Positions 53,171 to 62,021 of a DNA stretch of 64,000 nt are shown piece after piece. The stretch is taken from assembly GCA_022821805.1 (NCBI GenBank), contig JAJECX010000013.1, positions 26,541 to 90,540 of the forward strand. The letters are read 5' to 3'. The translations under genes were made by a program, and so were the position numbers. The first letter of the stretch is position 1; every line of letters starts with the position of its first letter. The stretch is from Anaerolineae bacterium (GTDB taxonomy: Bacteria; Chloroflexota; Anaerolineae; Aggregatilineales; Phototrophicaceae). The notes beneath the pieces are model-generated. The model did no database searches. It was not told the DNA's origin and saw nothing but the letters and a program-made list of their open reading frames with translations.

Positions 53171-53176
53171 ATTATA
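53171..53176 (-). promoter_or_regulatory. -10 box for the tetR-men transcript
   Basis: On the minus strand this reads TATAAT, a perfect -10, just upstream of the operator. No good -35 is visible at the matching distance. Confidence 0.5.
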
Positions 53177-53290
53177 GCATAGGTATCTGGCGAGAGCAGG
53201 TATGATTCGCGATTGAAGCCGGAGACGACGCGCGGAAGGGCGAACCAGCGGCTCGCCCGATTTCAAGCATTTGGGAGATGGATGCCGATC

Positions 53291-53728
53291 TTACTTCAAA
53301 GCCAGCCCGTGTACCCAGCCGCCCACGACGACGCCGGCGGCGACAGCCAGCGCGGCGGCGCTATCGAAGAAAGACTTCACAATGGTGGCGATGATGTCGT
53401 CGCCTTCGACCGGGCTGACGTCGACCGCGCCCTGGATAGCGGAAAGAACGAGGGCGGTAATGATGCCGACAACCACGGCGCCAGCGAGAGGACCAATGAT
53501 TTTGGCGGGCATTATGTTTTCTGCTGGCGCGTTGTCTGCGATTTGCGCAGAAATGCGCCGGCCGATGCCCAAGCCCGAACTGAAAACCGTGCCCATCACC
53601 AAGCCAAAGACCAAGCCTTTGCCGCTGACCAAAGCCAAGATCACGCAGACAACAATGCCAGCGATGGTCGATAGCCCGTGTTTGTTCTTGCTCAGATCTT
53701 CCAGTCCCTTTGCTGTATCGTCGTTCAT
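53291..53728 (-). CDS. Hypothetical multi-pass membrane protein
   Basis: A 145-residue protein I cannot assign. It has four hydrophobic stretches: about 20-40 (TIAGIVVCVILALVSG), 42-55, 75-98 (IIGPLAGAVVVGIITALVL) and 120-140. A GGAG ribosome site lies ahead of ATG 53728. It is transcribed toward the tetR promoter region, with no shared operon. The regular glycine-rich helices support a real small membrane protein. Confidence 0.6.
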   Translation of the reverse strand: MNDDTAKGLEDLSKNKHGLSTIAGIVVCVILALVSGKGLVFGLVMGTVFSSGLGIGRRISAQIADNAPAENIMPAKIIGPLAGAVVVGIITALVLSAIQGAVDVSPVEGDDIIATIVKSFFDSAAALAVAAGVVVGGWVHGLALK

Positions 53729-53847
53729 ACGTTGTCTCCAAAGAAGTAGTCGCGGCGCAGCCGAATATGCGCATCCTGCGATTATAATGTTGAATGCAAG
53801 ACCGCGCTACAATTGGCGAAATGTCGCCGCTGAGAAACAGGAAAATC

Positions 53848-54234
53848 ATGGACAAATTCATGGCAATCGCGATAGAAGAAGCCTACGCTACCAAAGCCGA
53901 GGGCGGCAGCCCCTTTGGCGCGGCGCTCGTTCGAAATGGTGAAGTCATCGGCCGCGGACGCAACCTGATGATCCAGAACAATGATCCGCTCAGTCACGGC
54001 GAAATGGAGGCGATAAAAGCGGCCGGCTTGCAAGAGACCTATGCCGATACCGTGCTCTACACGACCGCTTTTCCTTGCCTGATGTGCGCTGGCGCGATCG
54101 TGCGCTACCAGATTCCCAAGGTGATCATCGGCGCTTCGTGGGAACACAGCGCGCCCTCGCGCGAGTTCATGCAGTCTCACGGAATTGAGCTGATGGAATG
54201 GCGCCTGGACGAGTGCTACCGAATTGTCGAGTAG
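53848..54234 (+). CDS. Nucleoside/nucleobase deaminase (CMP/dCMP-type zinc)
   Basis: A 128-residue deaminase of the cytosine/guanine deaminase group. The zinc site is SHGEMEAIK (His and catalytic Glu) and FPCLMCAGAI (Cys-x-x-Cys). GGSPFGAALVRNGEVIGRGRN precedes them, as in yeast-type cytosine deaminase and bacterial guanine deaminase. ATG 53848 has an AGGAAA site; upstream ATGs (53821, 53794) would add residues without family similarity. It ends 2 bases from the convergent histidine kinase gene. Confidence 0.85.
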   Translation: MDKFMAIAIEEAYATKAEGGSPFGAALVRNGEVIGRGRNLMIQNNDPLSHGEMEAIKAAGLQETYADTVLYTTAFPCLMCAGAIVRYQIPKVIIGASWEHSAPSREFMQSHGIELMEWRLDECYRIVE

Positions 54235-54236
54235 GC

Positions 54237-55520
54237 TTATTCCATCGGTCGGACCTGCGGCAGCGAGAAACTGAATGTCGTCCCTTCTGATTCGACGCTG
54301 TTGGCCCCGATGCGCCCGCCGTGCGCTTCAATGAAGCCCCGCGCAATGGCCAATCCCAAGCCGGTCCCGCGCGCGCCATCAACGCTGCGCTTGCGCGATC
54401 CTTCGCCGCGATAGAAACTCTCGAACAGGCGCGGCAGCACATCTTCCGGAATGTACGACCCGCTGTTGTGGATGTCGATTCGGATCTCGTCTTCAATGCG
54501 CCAGGCGCGCAAGGTGACGCGCTCGCCGCTCGCGGCGTATTTGATGGCATTGTCGACCAGATTCGTCAACACGCGCTGGATCTTGTCCGGCGCCATGAGA
54601 ATCATATCGACATCATCTGAAACTTCGCCGTTTAATGCGATGCCGCGCTGTTCCGCCTTCAGACGCATGCTGCCGATCGTATCGGAAATCAAATCGCGAA
54701 TTGACGCCCGCTGGATATTGATCCGCAGGTGCCCAACATCAAGCTGCGCCAGTTCGAACAGATCATCTATCAAGACGCTCAGGTGCTCGATTTCGACGCG
54801 GCTGTTGTCCAGGTAGCGATGCACAGTCTCGTCGTCTTCGACCACGCCATCCAGCATGGCTTCGATCATCACGCGGATTGAGGTGAGCGGCGTCCGCAAA
54901 TCGTGCGAAACCCAGGCGGTCAGGTCGCGCCGCGTCTGTTCAAGTTGCTGTTTTTGCTCTTCGACTTCTTGCAGATTCTGCGCCATGGCATTAAATGTGT
55001 CCGCCAGTTGGGCGATTTCGTCATTGCCGGAAATCTTCAAGCGGGTGGAAAAGTCGGACCCGGCTAGCGAATGCGTCGCATCGCTCAATTTGCTGAGACG
55101 GTCGGTCATCGTCTTGGACGCGAAGAAGCCGATGGTCAGCGCCGACAGCCCGGCGAAGACCAACAGCACCGAGGTCAAGGTCAGGTAGTGGCTCTGAATA
55201 AAGGTGAAGCGGGCGATCACCCATACGTTGAGGAAGATCATCAATACCAGCAGCGCGATCACCATCCAGATCGCCCAGCGCAAACTGCGAAACCATTCCA
55301 AAACGCCCAAACGGTAAAAGGCGTATGAGAGCAGGGAACTGGTGAGGCCGGTTACGGTCATGAACGCCAAGAGGTCCTGCACCTCATTCCCCGGCAGGTC
55401 AAACATGACGAGTTCGCTGAACAGGGCGCCTGATATCGGAATCACCAATACGATCACAAAGATTATGAGAGGATTTCGCGACAGCCTCTGTTCCATGCGC
55501 ATACTCATTGTCACTTTCAC
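54237..55520 (-). CDS. Sensor histidine kinase with HAMP domain
   Basis: A 427-residue membrane kinase. Four hydrophobic segments occupy about residues 15-150, with only short external loops, so it probably senses within or near the membrane. A HAMP linker (about 140-195) precedes a coiled coil, then the H-box AWVSHDLRTPLTSIR. The ATPase part has NLVDNAIKYA and GTGLGLAIARGF. It forms a two-component system with the response regulator whose last base it overlaps. GTG 55520 is used; ATGs at 55508, 55502 and 55496 are equally possible. Confidence 0.9.
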   Translation of the reverse strand: MKVTMSMRMEQRLSRNPLIIFVIVLVIPISGALFSELVMFDLPGNEVQDLLAFMTVTGLTSSLLSYAFYRLGVLEWFRSLRWAIWMVIALLVLMIFLNVWVIARFTFIQSHYLTLTSVLLVFAGLSALTIGFFASKTMTDRLSKLSDATHSLAGSDFSTRLKISGNDEIAQLADTFNAMAQNLQEVEEQKQQLEQTRRDLTAWVSHDLRTPLTSIRVMIEAMLDGVVEDDETVHRYLDNSRVEIEHLSVLIDDLFELAQLDVGHLRINIQRASIRDLISDTIGSMRLKAEQRGIALNGEVSDDVDMILMAPDKIQRVLTNLVDNAIKYAASGERVTLRAWRIEDEIRIDIHNSGSYIPEDVLPRLFESFYRGEGSRKRSVDGARGTGLGLAIARGFIEAHGGRIGANSVESEGTTFSFSLPQVRPME

Positions 55521-56248
55521 TATTCAGCCGAAGGCGCCGCAATCTTGTAGCCCACGCCCCAGACGGTCTGGATATAACTTGGCTTGCTCGGGTTTGGCTC
55601 CAGCTTTTCGCGCAGGCGGCGCACATGCACCGTCACCGTGCTGTCGTAGCCTTCGAATTCGTAGCCCCAGACGTTTTGCAGCAACTGCTCTCGCGTGAAA
55701 ACTTGCTGCGGATGGCGCAGCAGAAACCAGAGCAGATCAAACTCCTTGGCGGTCAGGGCGACCGGCTTTTCGTTAACACTCACTGTGCGGCTGCGAGGGT
55801 CGAGACGCAAGCCAGCGTATTGCAGCGGAATCTCGCTTTCCGCTTTGGGCGGCGACGTACGCTGCAAGATGCGTTTCACCCGCGCCACTAGTTCACGCGG
55901 GCTGAATGGCTTGGTGACATAATCATCGGCGCCCAGTTCCAGCCCGGCCACGCGATCGACTTCGTTGGTCCGCGCAGTGAGCAAGATTATCGGGATATCG
56001 CCTTCAATCTGCAGCGGGCTGTAATCGGTGTCATGACGCAAGCGGCGCGTGATCGAAAAGCCATCAACGCCGGGCAGCATGATATCAAGCACAATTAAGT
56101 CGGGACGGCTGTCTTGCAGAATGGACAGCGCCTGTGGACCGGTCTCGGCTTCGGTGACGGCAAAGCCTTCCAGCTCCAGGTATCGCCGCACGACTTCGCG
56201 AATCGTGCGCTCATCATCAACTACCAAGATGTTTCGTTCTTTTGCCAT
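55520..56248 (-). CDS. OmpR/PhoB-family response regulator
   Basis: A 242-residue regulator. The receiver has the acidic pair in VVDDE near residue 11, phospho-acceptor Asp in VLDIMLPG near 53, and Lys in GADDYVTKPFSP near 108. A winged-helix DNA-binding domain follows, with VALTAKEFDLLWFLLRHP and DSTVTVHVRRLREKLEPNP. It is upstream of and coupled to the kinase gene. Target genes cannot be read from the sequence. Confidence 0.93.
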   Translation of the reverse strand: MAKERNILVVDDERTIREVVRRYLELEGFAVTEAETGPQALSILQDSRPDLIVLDIMLPGVDGFSITRRLRHDTDYSPLQIEGDIPIILLTARTNEVDRVAGLELGADDYVTKPFSPRELVARVKRILQRTSPPKAESEIPLQYAGLRLDPRSRTVSVNEKPVALTAKEFDLLWFLLRHPQQVFTREQLLQNVWGYEFEGYDSTVTVHVRRLREKLEPNPSKPSYIQTVWGVGYKIAAPSAE

Positions 56249-56448
56249 CGCCTCACGCCGATCTGCTTATGCCGCTCGCCGTTCATTCTAGCGTAGATTG
56301 TAAATCTAACCGAGCGCTTACCAGGCAAGCAATCTGCCCGAATTGTGGGACTAAGGCCGTCGGCGACGTTCTGATTTCGCTGCGGCATTTTCGTCTGCGT
56401 TGCGCTATCATGGCGAGCGCTTGGGTCACTTCGGGAAGGGGAATCAGC

Positions 56449-57828
56449 ATGACGGACAGCATCCAAAACACAATCGACTATCTCCAGGAAACGCGGGACA
56501 GGATGATGGAGGATTACAAAGAACTGCTGCGCTTTCCCTCCATCAGCGCCGACCCAGCCCATGCGGCTGATGTGCATGCCTGCGCCGCCTGGATCGTTGG
56601 GCAGCTTGAAGCGCTCGGATTCGACAAATGTGAAGCGATCGCCACTGAGGGCTATCCCGTGGTGTACGGCGAATGGCTCAAAGCGGGCGCCGACAAGCCT
56701 ACCGTGCTCGTCTACGCGCATTATGATGTGCAGCCGGTCGATCCGCTGCCGCTTTGGCGCAGCGAGCCATTCGAGGGCTTGATCCGCGATGGCAAGATGT
56801 TCGCGCGCGGCGCCAGCGACAATAAAGCCGGCGTCTGGGGCAATCTCAAGCTCTTTGAAGCGCTGCTGCGCACTAATGGCGAGCTGCCGGTCAATGTCAA
56901 GATCATGTTCGAAGGCGAAGAAGAATCGGGCTCGCCCAGCATTGAAGCTTTTGTCAAAGCCAACAAAGAGCGACTGAAAGCCGATGTGCTGCTGAATTGC
57001 GATGGCGACTTCGCGCCGGATGATCCGCGGCTGTATTACGGCGGGCGCGGCATGGTCACGGCTGAAGTGCGGGTCAGCGGACCGAAAGCGGACATCCACT
57101 CCGGGCTGTACGGGGGCTTGGTGCAGAATCCGCTGCATGTCGCGGGTCGGATCATCGGCTCCTTCCACGACGATGAGGGGAGCATACAGGTTCCCGGCTA
57201 TTACGACATGGTGCGCGAAGCGAGCGAGGTGGAAAAATCGCGGATTGAAGCCGGCTTTCAGGCAGACGCGATGAAGGAGGGCGCGGGAGTAAATCAGTTC
57301 TGGGGGGATAGCATTGCGCCGGCGGCCGAGCGCGCCACCGTCTACCCGACCTGCGATATCATCGGCATGTGGGGCGGCTATCAAGGCGCCGGCAGCAAGA
57401 CGATCATCCCGGCGGAAGCCGGCTTCAAAATCACCATGCGCCTGGCGCCCGACCAAGACCCGCCGGCGATCGCAAAGGCGCTCAAGGATTATGTCGAGAG
57501 TTTCACGACCGATACGGTAGAAGTCGAATGCAATGTAGGCGAAATGGCTTGGTATTTCGAGCTGGTCACCGAGGGACCCTGGCTGGAAGCGGTGCAATCA
57601 GCGATTGAAGCGACGGTTGGGAAGCGCGCGCAGTTGGTGCGCACCGGCGGCTCGATCCCGATACTCGGCGTCTTTAATCGACTGATTGGCTTGCCGATCA
57701 CGGCTTTCGCTTATGGCGAAGGCGAAGGCATTCACTCGCCGAATGAGTACCTGAAGCTGGATAGCTTCTATACATCGCTGGAGGCGGCGGTGCGGCTGTA
57801 TCACAATTTGGCGGCGGTTGAGGTGTGA
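56449..57828 (+). CDS. M20-family dipeptidase
   Basis: A 459-residue M20 metallopeptidase of the dipeptidase (CNDP-like) group. Metal and catalytic motifs are intact: VLVYAHYDVQPVDP (His, Asp), RGASDNKAGVWGNL (Asp), MFEGEEESGSPS (the Glu pair) and EGIHSPNEYLKL (late His). A dimerisation domain lies between about residues 200 and 330. ATG 56449 has GGAAGGGGA upstream; a long frame from 56242 has no matching sequence. It is cytosolic and monocistronic, and probably cleaves imported dipeptides. Confidence 0.9.
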   Translation: MTDSIQNTIDYLQETRDRMMEDYKELLRFPSISADPAHAADVHACAAWIVGQLEALGFDKCEAIATEGYPVVYGEWLKAGADKPTVLVYAHYDVQPVDPLPLWRSEPFEGLIRDGKMFARGASDNKAGVWGNLKLFEALLRTNGELPVNVKIMFEGEEESGSPSIEAFVKANKERLKADVLLNCDGDFAPDDPRLYYGGRGMVTAEVRVSGPKADIHSGLYGGLVQNPLHVAGRIIGSFHDDEGSIQVPGYYDMVREASEVEKSRIEAGFQADAMKEGAGVNQFWGDSIAPAAERATVYPTCDIIGMWGGYQGAGSKTIIPAEAGFKITMRLAPDQDPPAIAKALKDYVESFTTDTVEVECNVGEMAWYFELVTEGPWLEAVQSAIEATVGKRAQLVRTGGSIPILGVFNRLIGLPITAFAYGEGEGIHSPNEYLKLDSFYTSLEAAVRLYHNLAAVEV

Positions 57829-57840
57829 GTGTGGCGTCAC

Positions 57841-57881
57841 CCCCATCCCCCGGCCCCTTCCCCCATCAAGATGGAAGGGGA
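57841..57881. repeat. C-rich dispersed hairpin repeat, copy 2
   Basis: Begins CCCCATCCCCCGGCCCCTTC, followed by an arm GGAAGGGGAG. It shares its core with copies at 24821 and 63802. It lies just after the M20 dipeptidase stop and could serve as a bidirectional terminator. Confidence 0.6.
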
Positions 57882-57890
57882 GTTCGCCCG

Positions 57891-58112
57891 TCAAATCAGC
57901 AGTCCAAGCGCGACAAAGACCAAGCCCAGCAGCGCGAAGATATAGGCGGAGCGCTGCGTTTTGGCGTCCCAGGCTTCGGTTCGTTCGGGATTGTCTTTGC
58001 GCCAGCGCGGCTCCAGCGAATAGAGTCGCCAAACCCAATCGCGGCGGAAACCGCAGAGTCCCGCCAGGATCCAGAAGGCGATGCCGCCGAGGATTAGGAT
58101 CCCGTCACCCAT
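57891..58112 (-). CDS. Small two-helix membrane protein
   Basis: A 73-residue protein with two hydrophobic segments (about 3-20 and 53-72). Between them lies a charged, tryptophan-rich loop (RRDWVWRLYSLEPRWRKDNPERTEAWD). It follows the alcohol dehydrogenase gene at an 18-base gap in the same direction. The shape recalls small uncharacterised DUF-type proteins of Gram-positive-like phyla. The function is unknown and the ribosome site weak. Confidence 0.5.
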   Translation of the reverse strand: MGDGILILGGIAFWILAGLCGFRRDWVWRLYSLEPRWRKDNPERTEAWDAKTQRSAYIFALLGLVFVALGLLI

Positions 58113-58129
58113 TGATTCGTTTCACCGGA

Positions 58130-59281
58130 CTAATTCGGCTGCAAGATAATCTTGGCGTCTTCGCGGCTTTCCAGGCGCTTGAAAGCGGCAAGCGCGTCGT
58201 CAAGCGGCATGCGCGCGCTGACCATCTGGCGCATGTCGATTCGGCCCGCTGCCATCATGCGAATCACATGCTGGAAGGGTCCGCCGGCGTGCCCGAGCGA
58301 ACCGGCGTATTGCACGCCCATACGCTTGTAAGCGACGATGGGCACGGTAGGATTGGCTTCCCCCATACCGATATCGATGATCGACGAATTCACCGCCAGG
58401 CAGCGGTCAAGCTTCTCGATAGTTTGGTCGGCGAAGCCGGCGCATTCCACCACATAATCGACGCCGCGGCCCAGGGTCTGCTCCATGATGGCCTCATCGA
58501 GATCAATGCCGATGGGATTGAGCGCGGCCGATGCGTTCATCTTCAGCGCAAAATCGCGGCGACTTGACGAGGGGTCAACGACGATGACCTGCCCCGCTCC
58601 TGCGGCGACTGCCAGCGCCTGCGCCGCCAAGCCGATTGGTCCGGCGCCGAAGATGACGACATTATTGCCCGGCTGCCAATTATGCAAGCGATTGAACAGC
58701 CCCTGATACGATACGCCGGTGGGCTCGACCATGGCGCCCATGACCAGCGCCTCTTCTTCGCCGTAGCGCTCGGCGATCTCATCCAGGCTCCAGCAGTATT
58801 TTGCGCGCACTGGCAGATATTGCGCCATGGCGCCGGGGATGGTGAAGCCCAATTCTTCGATATCCAGGCAATGGTTGACAAAACCTTTGCGGCAGGCGAG
58901 GCATTCGCCGCACCACTGGATCTCTTCTACCGCGACCAGGTCGCCGACTTCCAGGCCTTTGACGTCCTTGCCGACTTCGACGATGCGCCCGGCGAATTCG
59001 TGGCCGATGATATTCGGCGTGCGCACCAGACCGGGATAGACCATGTAGCCGTCAGCGCCGGCTTCGTACATGTGCATATCGGAGCCGCAAATGCCGACAG
59101 CCGCGACTTCGAGCAGCGCTTGATCGGGTTTCAGGCTCGGGTCGGGCGCGTCGCCGAGTTCAATTCTCGGTCCCTTCCAGGTCATGTTGGCGTTGCGCGG
59201 GCGGCGCATTTCGCGCTCGTTATCGGTCAGGTCGTAGCCCGGCTTCGGCGCCCATTCGGCGGTCAATGTCAGTGCTTTCAT
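58130..59281 (-). CDS. Zinc-dependent alcohol/polyol dehydrogenase (MDR family)
   Basis: A 383-residue medium-chain dehydrogenase resembling threonine or sorbitol dehydrogenases. Catalytic zinc ligands: Cys in VGICGSDMHMYEAG and His-Glu in IGHEFAGRIVEVG. A structural zinc loop is partly visible (WCGECLACRKGFVNHC). The NAD motif is GAGPIGLAAQALA. AGGAG precedes ATG 59281. It follows an epimerase/reductase gene by 35 bases. It probably oxidises a sugar alcohol or sugar imported by the neighbouring ABC system. Confidence 0.87.
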   Translation of the reverse strand: MKALTLTAEWAPKPGYDLTDNEREMRRPRNANMTWKGPRIELGDAPDPSLKPDQALLEVAAVGICGSDMHMYEAGADGYMVYPGLVRTPNIIGHEFAGRIVEVGKDVKGLEVGDLVAVEEIQWCGECLACRKGFVNHCLDIEELGFTIPGAMAQYLPVRAKYCWSLDEIAERYGEEEALVMGAMVEPTGVSYQGLFNRLHNWQPGNNVVIFGAGPIGLAAQALAVAAGAGQVIVVDPSSSRRDFALKMNASAALNPIGIDLDEAIMEQTLGRGVDYVVECAGFADQTIEKLDRCLAVNSSIIDIGMGEANPTVPIVAYKRMGVQYAGSLGHAGGPFQHVIRMMAAGRIDMRQMVSARMPLDDALAAFKRLESREDAKIILQPN

Positions 59282-59316
59282 CTTTTCGCTATCTCCTGAT
59301 ATGCGTTACGGCGGGC

Positions 59317-60285
59317 TCAGCCGCGCGCCGCGTGGAATGCCTCCCACTGCCCCCTGAAGTCGCGCAGACTTTCGAGGAGACCGTAGGGTCGGCGGGCCAG
59401 AGCCTCACAGGTCTTTTCATTGCTGGTGACAATGCGAAAGGGAATGCGGATATGGCGGTATCGATCCAGCACAAGCGGATCGGTCGGCGCCGGCGCGATT
59501 AATCTGCGATCGATCTCGAAAACGGTCGCGAAATGATGGGCGAATTGCAGGCGACTGACCGCCTCATTGCCCCAACAGTGGAAGATGCCGTTCTCGTCAT
59601 GTTGAGCCAGGCGCAGCAGCATCTCGGCGCCATCCGATGCCAGCGTCGGATGCGCCACATCGTTGACCTTCGGTCCAGTCCAAATCTCGGCGATGAGGCC
59701 GCGCGACAATTGATCAATGACATAGTTTCCCAGGTCGAAGCCTAAATCGTTTGCCTTGCGCAGCAAGCTCGGATTGCTGTAATTGATGCCGTAAATGCCG
59801 GCGAGCCGACCGATGCCGTAGCGCAAGCCAGCGACGCCCATGATGTCGCGTTCGCAGACCGCTTTCATGAATCCGTAGAGCAGCACGGGACAGGGCGGCG
59901 AGTCTTCGTCCACGATCGGCTCTTGCCCGTCGAAGACCCAGTCCGACGAGACGAAGACATAACGCGCGCCAACATCGGCGCAGCTTTGGGCGAAAGCCAA
60001 GTTGCCGTTCACCGTCGCCTGCCAGGCTTCCGCGCGATGGTATTGCATATAAACATGGTCAAGCATGGCGGCGCAATGAATGACGACATCGGGTTTGTAG
60101 CGCTGGATTGAAGCGCGGACGGCGGCGGTATCAGCCATATCCAGCGGATCAAGCTGGTAATCGACTTCCCACTCGGGCTCGGGACCGTATTGTGCCGCGA
60201 TGATTTCGATGTCGCTGCGCTGGCGCGCCAGGCGGATGATATTGCTGCCGACCAGCCCGGTGCCGCCGGTGATGTAGAGTCGCAT
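59317..60285 (-). CDS. NAD(P)-dependent sugar-nucleotide reductase/epimerase-like (RmlD type)
   Basis: A 322-residue extended SDR. MRLYITGGTGLVGSNII gives the Rossmann glycine motif (GGTGLVG). The catalytic Tyr-x-x-x-Lys is LLYGFMKAVCE. FVSSDWVFDGQEP resembles the dTDP-4-dehydrorhamnose reductase S-S/T-D-x-V-F-D-G motif. ATG 60285 is used; an upstream TTG (60306) adds seven residues. No other dTDP-rhamnose genes are nearby, so a different reduction is possible. It diverges from the binding-protein gene at 60510. Confidence 0.82.
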   Translation of the reverse strand: MRLYITGGTGLVGSNIIRLARQRSDIEIIAAQYGPEPEWEVDYQLDPLDMADTAAVRASIQRYKPDVVIHCAAMLDHVYMQYHRAEAWQATVNGNLAFAQSCADVGARYVFVSSDWVFDGQEPIVDEDSPPCPVLLYGFMKAVCERDIMGVAGLRYGIGRLAGIYGINYSNPSLLRKANDLGFDLGNYVIDQLSRGLIAEIWTGPKVNDVAHPTLASDGAEMLLRLAQHDENGIFHCWGNEAVSRLQFAHHFATVFEIDRRLIAPAPTDPLVLDRYRHIRIPFRIVTSNEKTCEALARRPYGLLESLRDFRGQWEAFHAARG

Positions 60286-60417
60286 TTTTCCGCTAGGTCC
60301 CCCCAAGGTCGTTACGCGCCTAGCATAAAGGGATACCTATGCCCTGTCAAATGCGGGCGACACAAGGGTCGCATTAGCAATCACCGCCGGTCGCCCGTAC
60401 AGACATCAAAGAGACTA

Positions 60418-60439
60418 GCGAAAAACTTTGCTTTTTCGC
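60418..60439. promoter_or_regulatory. Inverted repeat GCGAAAAA-N6-TTTTTCGC over the -35
   Basis: Perfect 8-bp arms around CTTTGC. The site overlaps the likely -35 element and shares the half-site CGAAAAA with the palindrome at 2700-2715, though with different spacing. Candidate repressor site for the importer operon. Confidence 0.5.
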
Positions 60440-60455
60440 CGTGGGGGGGTAGAAT
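60428..60455 (+). promoter_or_regulatory. Putative sigma-70 promoter of the 60510 importer
   Basis: TTGCTT (60428-60433) and TAGAAT (60450-60455) with a 16-bp spacer. The spacer ends in a run of seven G. About 55 bases upstream of the start codon. Confidence 0.45.
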
Positions 60456-60509
60456 CCTCAACAATGCAAGATATCAATACATATTGACTGATTTGAGAAG
60501 GAGCTAGAA

Positions 60510-61778
60510 ATGAATAAGGTCAAAAACATTTCGCGCCGTGATTTCTTGAGGGGCGCGGGCGCGGTCGCGGCCAGCTCGCTGCTGCCGCACTTCCCCAACA
60601 TCGTCCGCGCCGACAACCACGAGATCAACCTCGTCGGCTGGGGCGGGGAATTCCGGGAGTCGCAGTATGAAGCGGCTGAGGAAGCGACCGGGATTAAGAT
60701 CATTCAGGAGGGTTTGCCAACGGGGAGCTGGAGCGATGTGATGCAGAAGTACACGCTCTGGGGTCAAACCGGTTATTCCCACGCCGACATCATGTTCCTC
60801 GATGACCTGCTGGGCGGCATGTATGGCATCAATGGCTGGGCGCTGGACCTGAGCGATTTGAATGCCTATACCGACAATGCCGATGACCTCACCGATAGCG
60901 TAAACGTCTTGGACAATGCGATGGGCGGTGTTTTCCGAATTTTCTACTTCATGGGCGCCACGCCCTTCTTCTACAACACCGACCTGGTACCGGAACACCC
61001 AGCGACTTGGGAAGACTTCGTCAGCGCCGGCTTAGCCGCCACGGACCAGGAAGCCGGCATTTGGGGCTGGCGTCCACTGGGCGGCGGGGGGCACGCCTTC
61101 AATACCGTGCTGTTGGCGCTGCACCATACGGGCGCCGATCTGCAGGCGCTCGATGACGACGCCACCAGAGCCGCGCTCCAGTGGATGTACGACTGGGTCA
61201 ACGACTATGAAATCACGCCGCCATCCACCATCAACGAAGGCTGGAACGAGGTCATCGGGCTGATGGCCGGCGGCAAAGCGGGCATGGTTTGGGGTTACGA
61301 GGGTATGCACAACAGCATCATCTCGACAGTTGACACCAGCGTGACCGAGGACAATCTCGGCTGGGGCCGCTTCCCGATGGGACCCGCCAACGACAGCCTG
61401 CTGATCCATGGCTGGGGCTATTCGATCCCAACCGCCTCGAAAAAGCGTGAGCAAGCGAGAGAAGTGCTTGAGTTCTTGGGTCATTACGACCAACTGAAAG
61501 CCGTCGCGCTCCAGAATGTCATGCCCGGCTTGAAGTCGCTCTTTGAAGACGAAGAGGTCGTCGCCCAGATCCCAATCCTGAACCTGCAGAATCCGTCTTG
61601 GGGCGAGATCACGCAGGGGGCGCAATTCCGCTATCCGATTGTGAACAATCCGCAAGTGTCGCAGCTCTGGTCGATGTTTGACCAGCTCGGGGAGTCGATC
61701 CTCTCTGGCGAGCGCAATGTAGACCAAGCCTTCCAGTGGCTGCAAGAAGAGCACACGATCATCAGGCAAGCAGAATAG
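60510..61778 (+). CDS. ABC solute-binding protein with Tat signal (family 1 or polyamine/sugar type)
   Basis: A 422-residue binding protein. Residues 1-33 carry a twin-arginine signal (ISRRDFLRGAGAVAAS) with cleavage near IVRADNHE. The mature N-terminus INLVGWGGEF fits family 1. AAGGAG precedes ATG 60510. It is followed by two CUT1 permeases at 62022 and 62939 after about 240 bases with C-rich repeats. The ligand is unknown; sugar dehydrogenase genes on the other side of the promoter hint at a sugar or polyol. Confidence 0.88.
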   Translation: MNKVKNISRRDFLRGAGAVAASSLLPHFPNIVRADNHEINLVGWGGEFRESQYEAAEEATGIKIIQEGLPTGSWSDVMQKYTLWGQTGYSHADIMFLDDLLGGMYGINGWALDLSDLNAYTDNADDLTDSVNVLDNAMGGVFRIFYFMGATPFFYNTDLVPEHPATWEDFVSAGLAATDQEAGIWGWRPLGGGGHAFNTVLLALHHTGADLQALDDDATRAALQWMYDWVNDYEITPPSTINEGWNEVIGLMAGGKAGMVWGYEGMHNSIISTVDTSVTEDNLGWGRFPMGPANDSLLIHGWGYSIPTASKKREQAREVLEFLGHYDQLKAVALQNVMPGLKSLFEDEEVVAQIPILNLQNPSWGEITQGAQFRYPIVNNPQVSQLWSMFDQLGESILSGERNVDQAFQWLQEEHTIIRQAE

Positions 61779-61928
61779 GGCGCTTTTCACCCCCTCTAAA
61801 TCTCCCCCGACGGGTCAGTGTCTACGCGACCCCTTAGCTATGGGGGGGACTTGCGGAGAAACTCGCCACGGGTATCGCTACGCTACATCGTACGGATATG
61901 GAAAGAGATCACCATCTTCGCCCGCGGC

Positions 61929-61975
61929 GCTCCCCCTCCCTAAGGTGTTGGGGAGGGAGCTGGGGGGAGGGGTAG
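61929..61975. repeat. C-rich/G-rich imperfect hairpin between binding protein and permease
   Basis: GCTCCCCCTCCC (61929-61940) and GGGAGGGAGC (61951-61960) form an imperfect stem; a further G-run follows. Another C-rich tract (CACCCCCTC) is at 61789-61797. It could lower permease expression relative to the binding protein. Confidence 0.45.
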
Positions 61976-62021
61976 AATACCGCCCCTGCGTGATTTGGGA
62001 CCGAGCCACAGGAAAACTGTA

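Noticed and set aside
56221..57597. A 458-codon minus-strand frame
   Set aside because: It is opposite the M20 dipeptidase with complete catalytic motifs.
60434..60450. The run of G before the 60510 importer as a riboswitch or G-quadruplex
   Set aside because: There is only a single run of seven G, without further runs or a conserved aptamer pattern.
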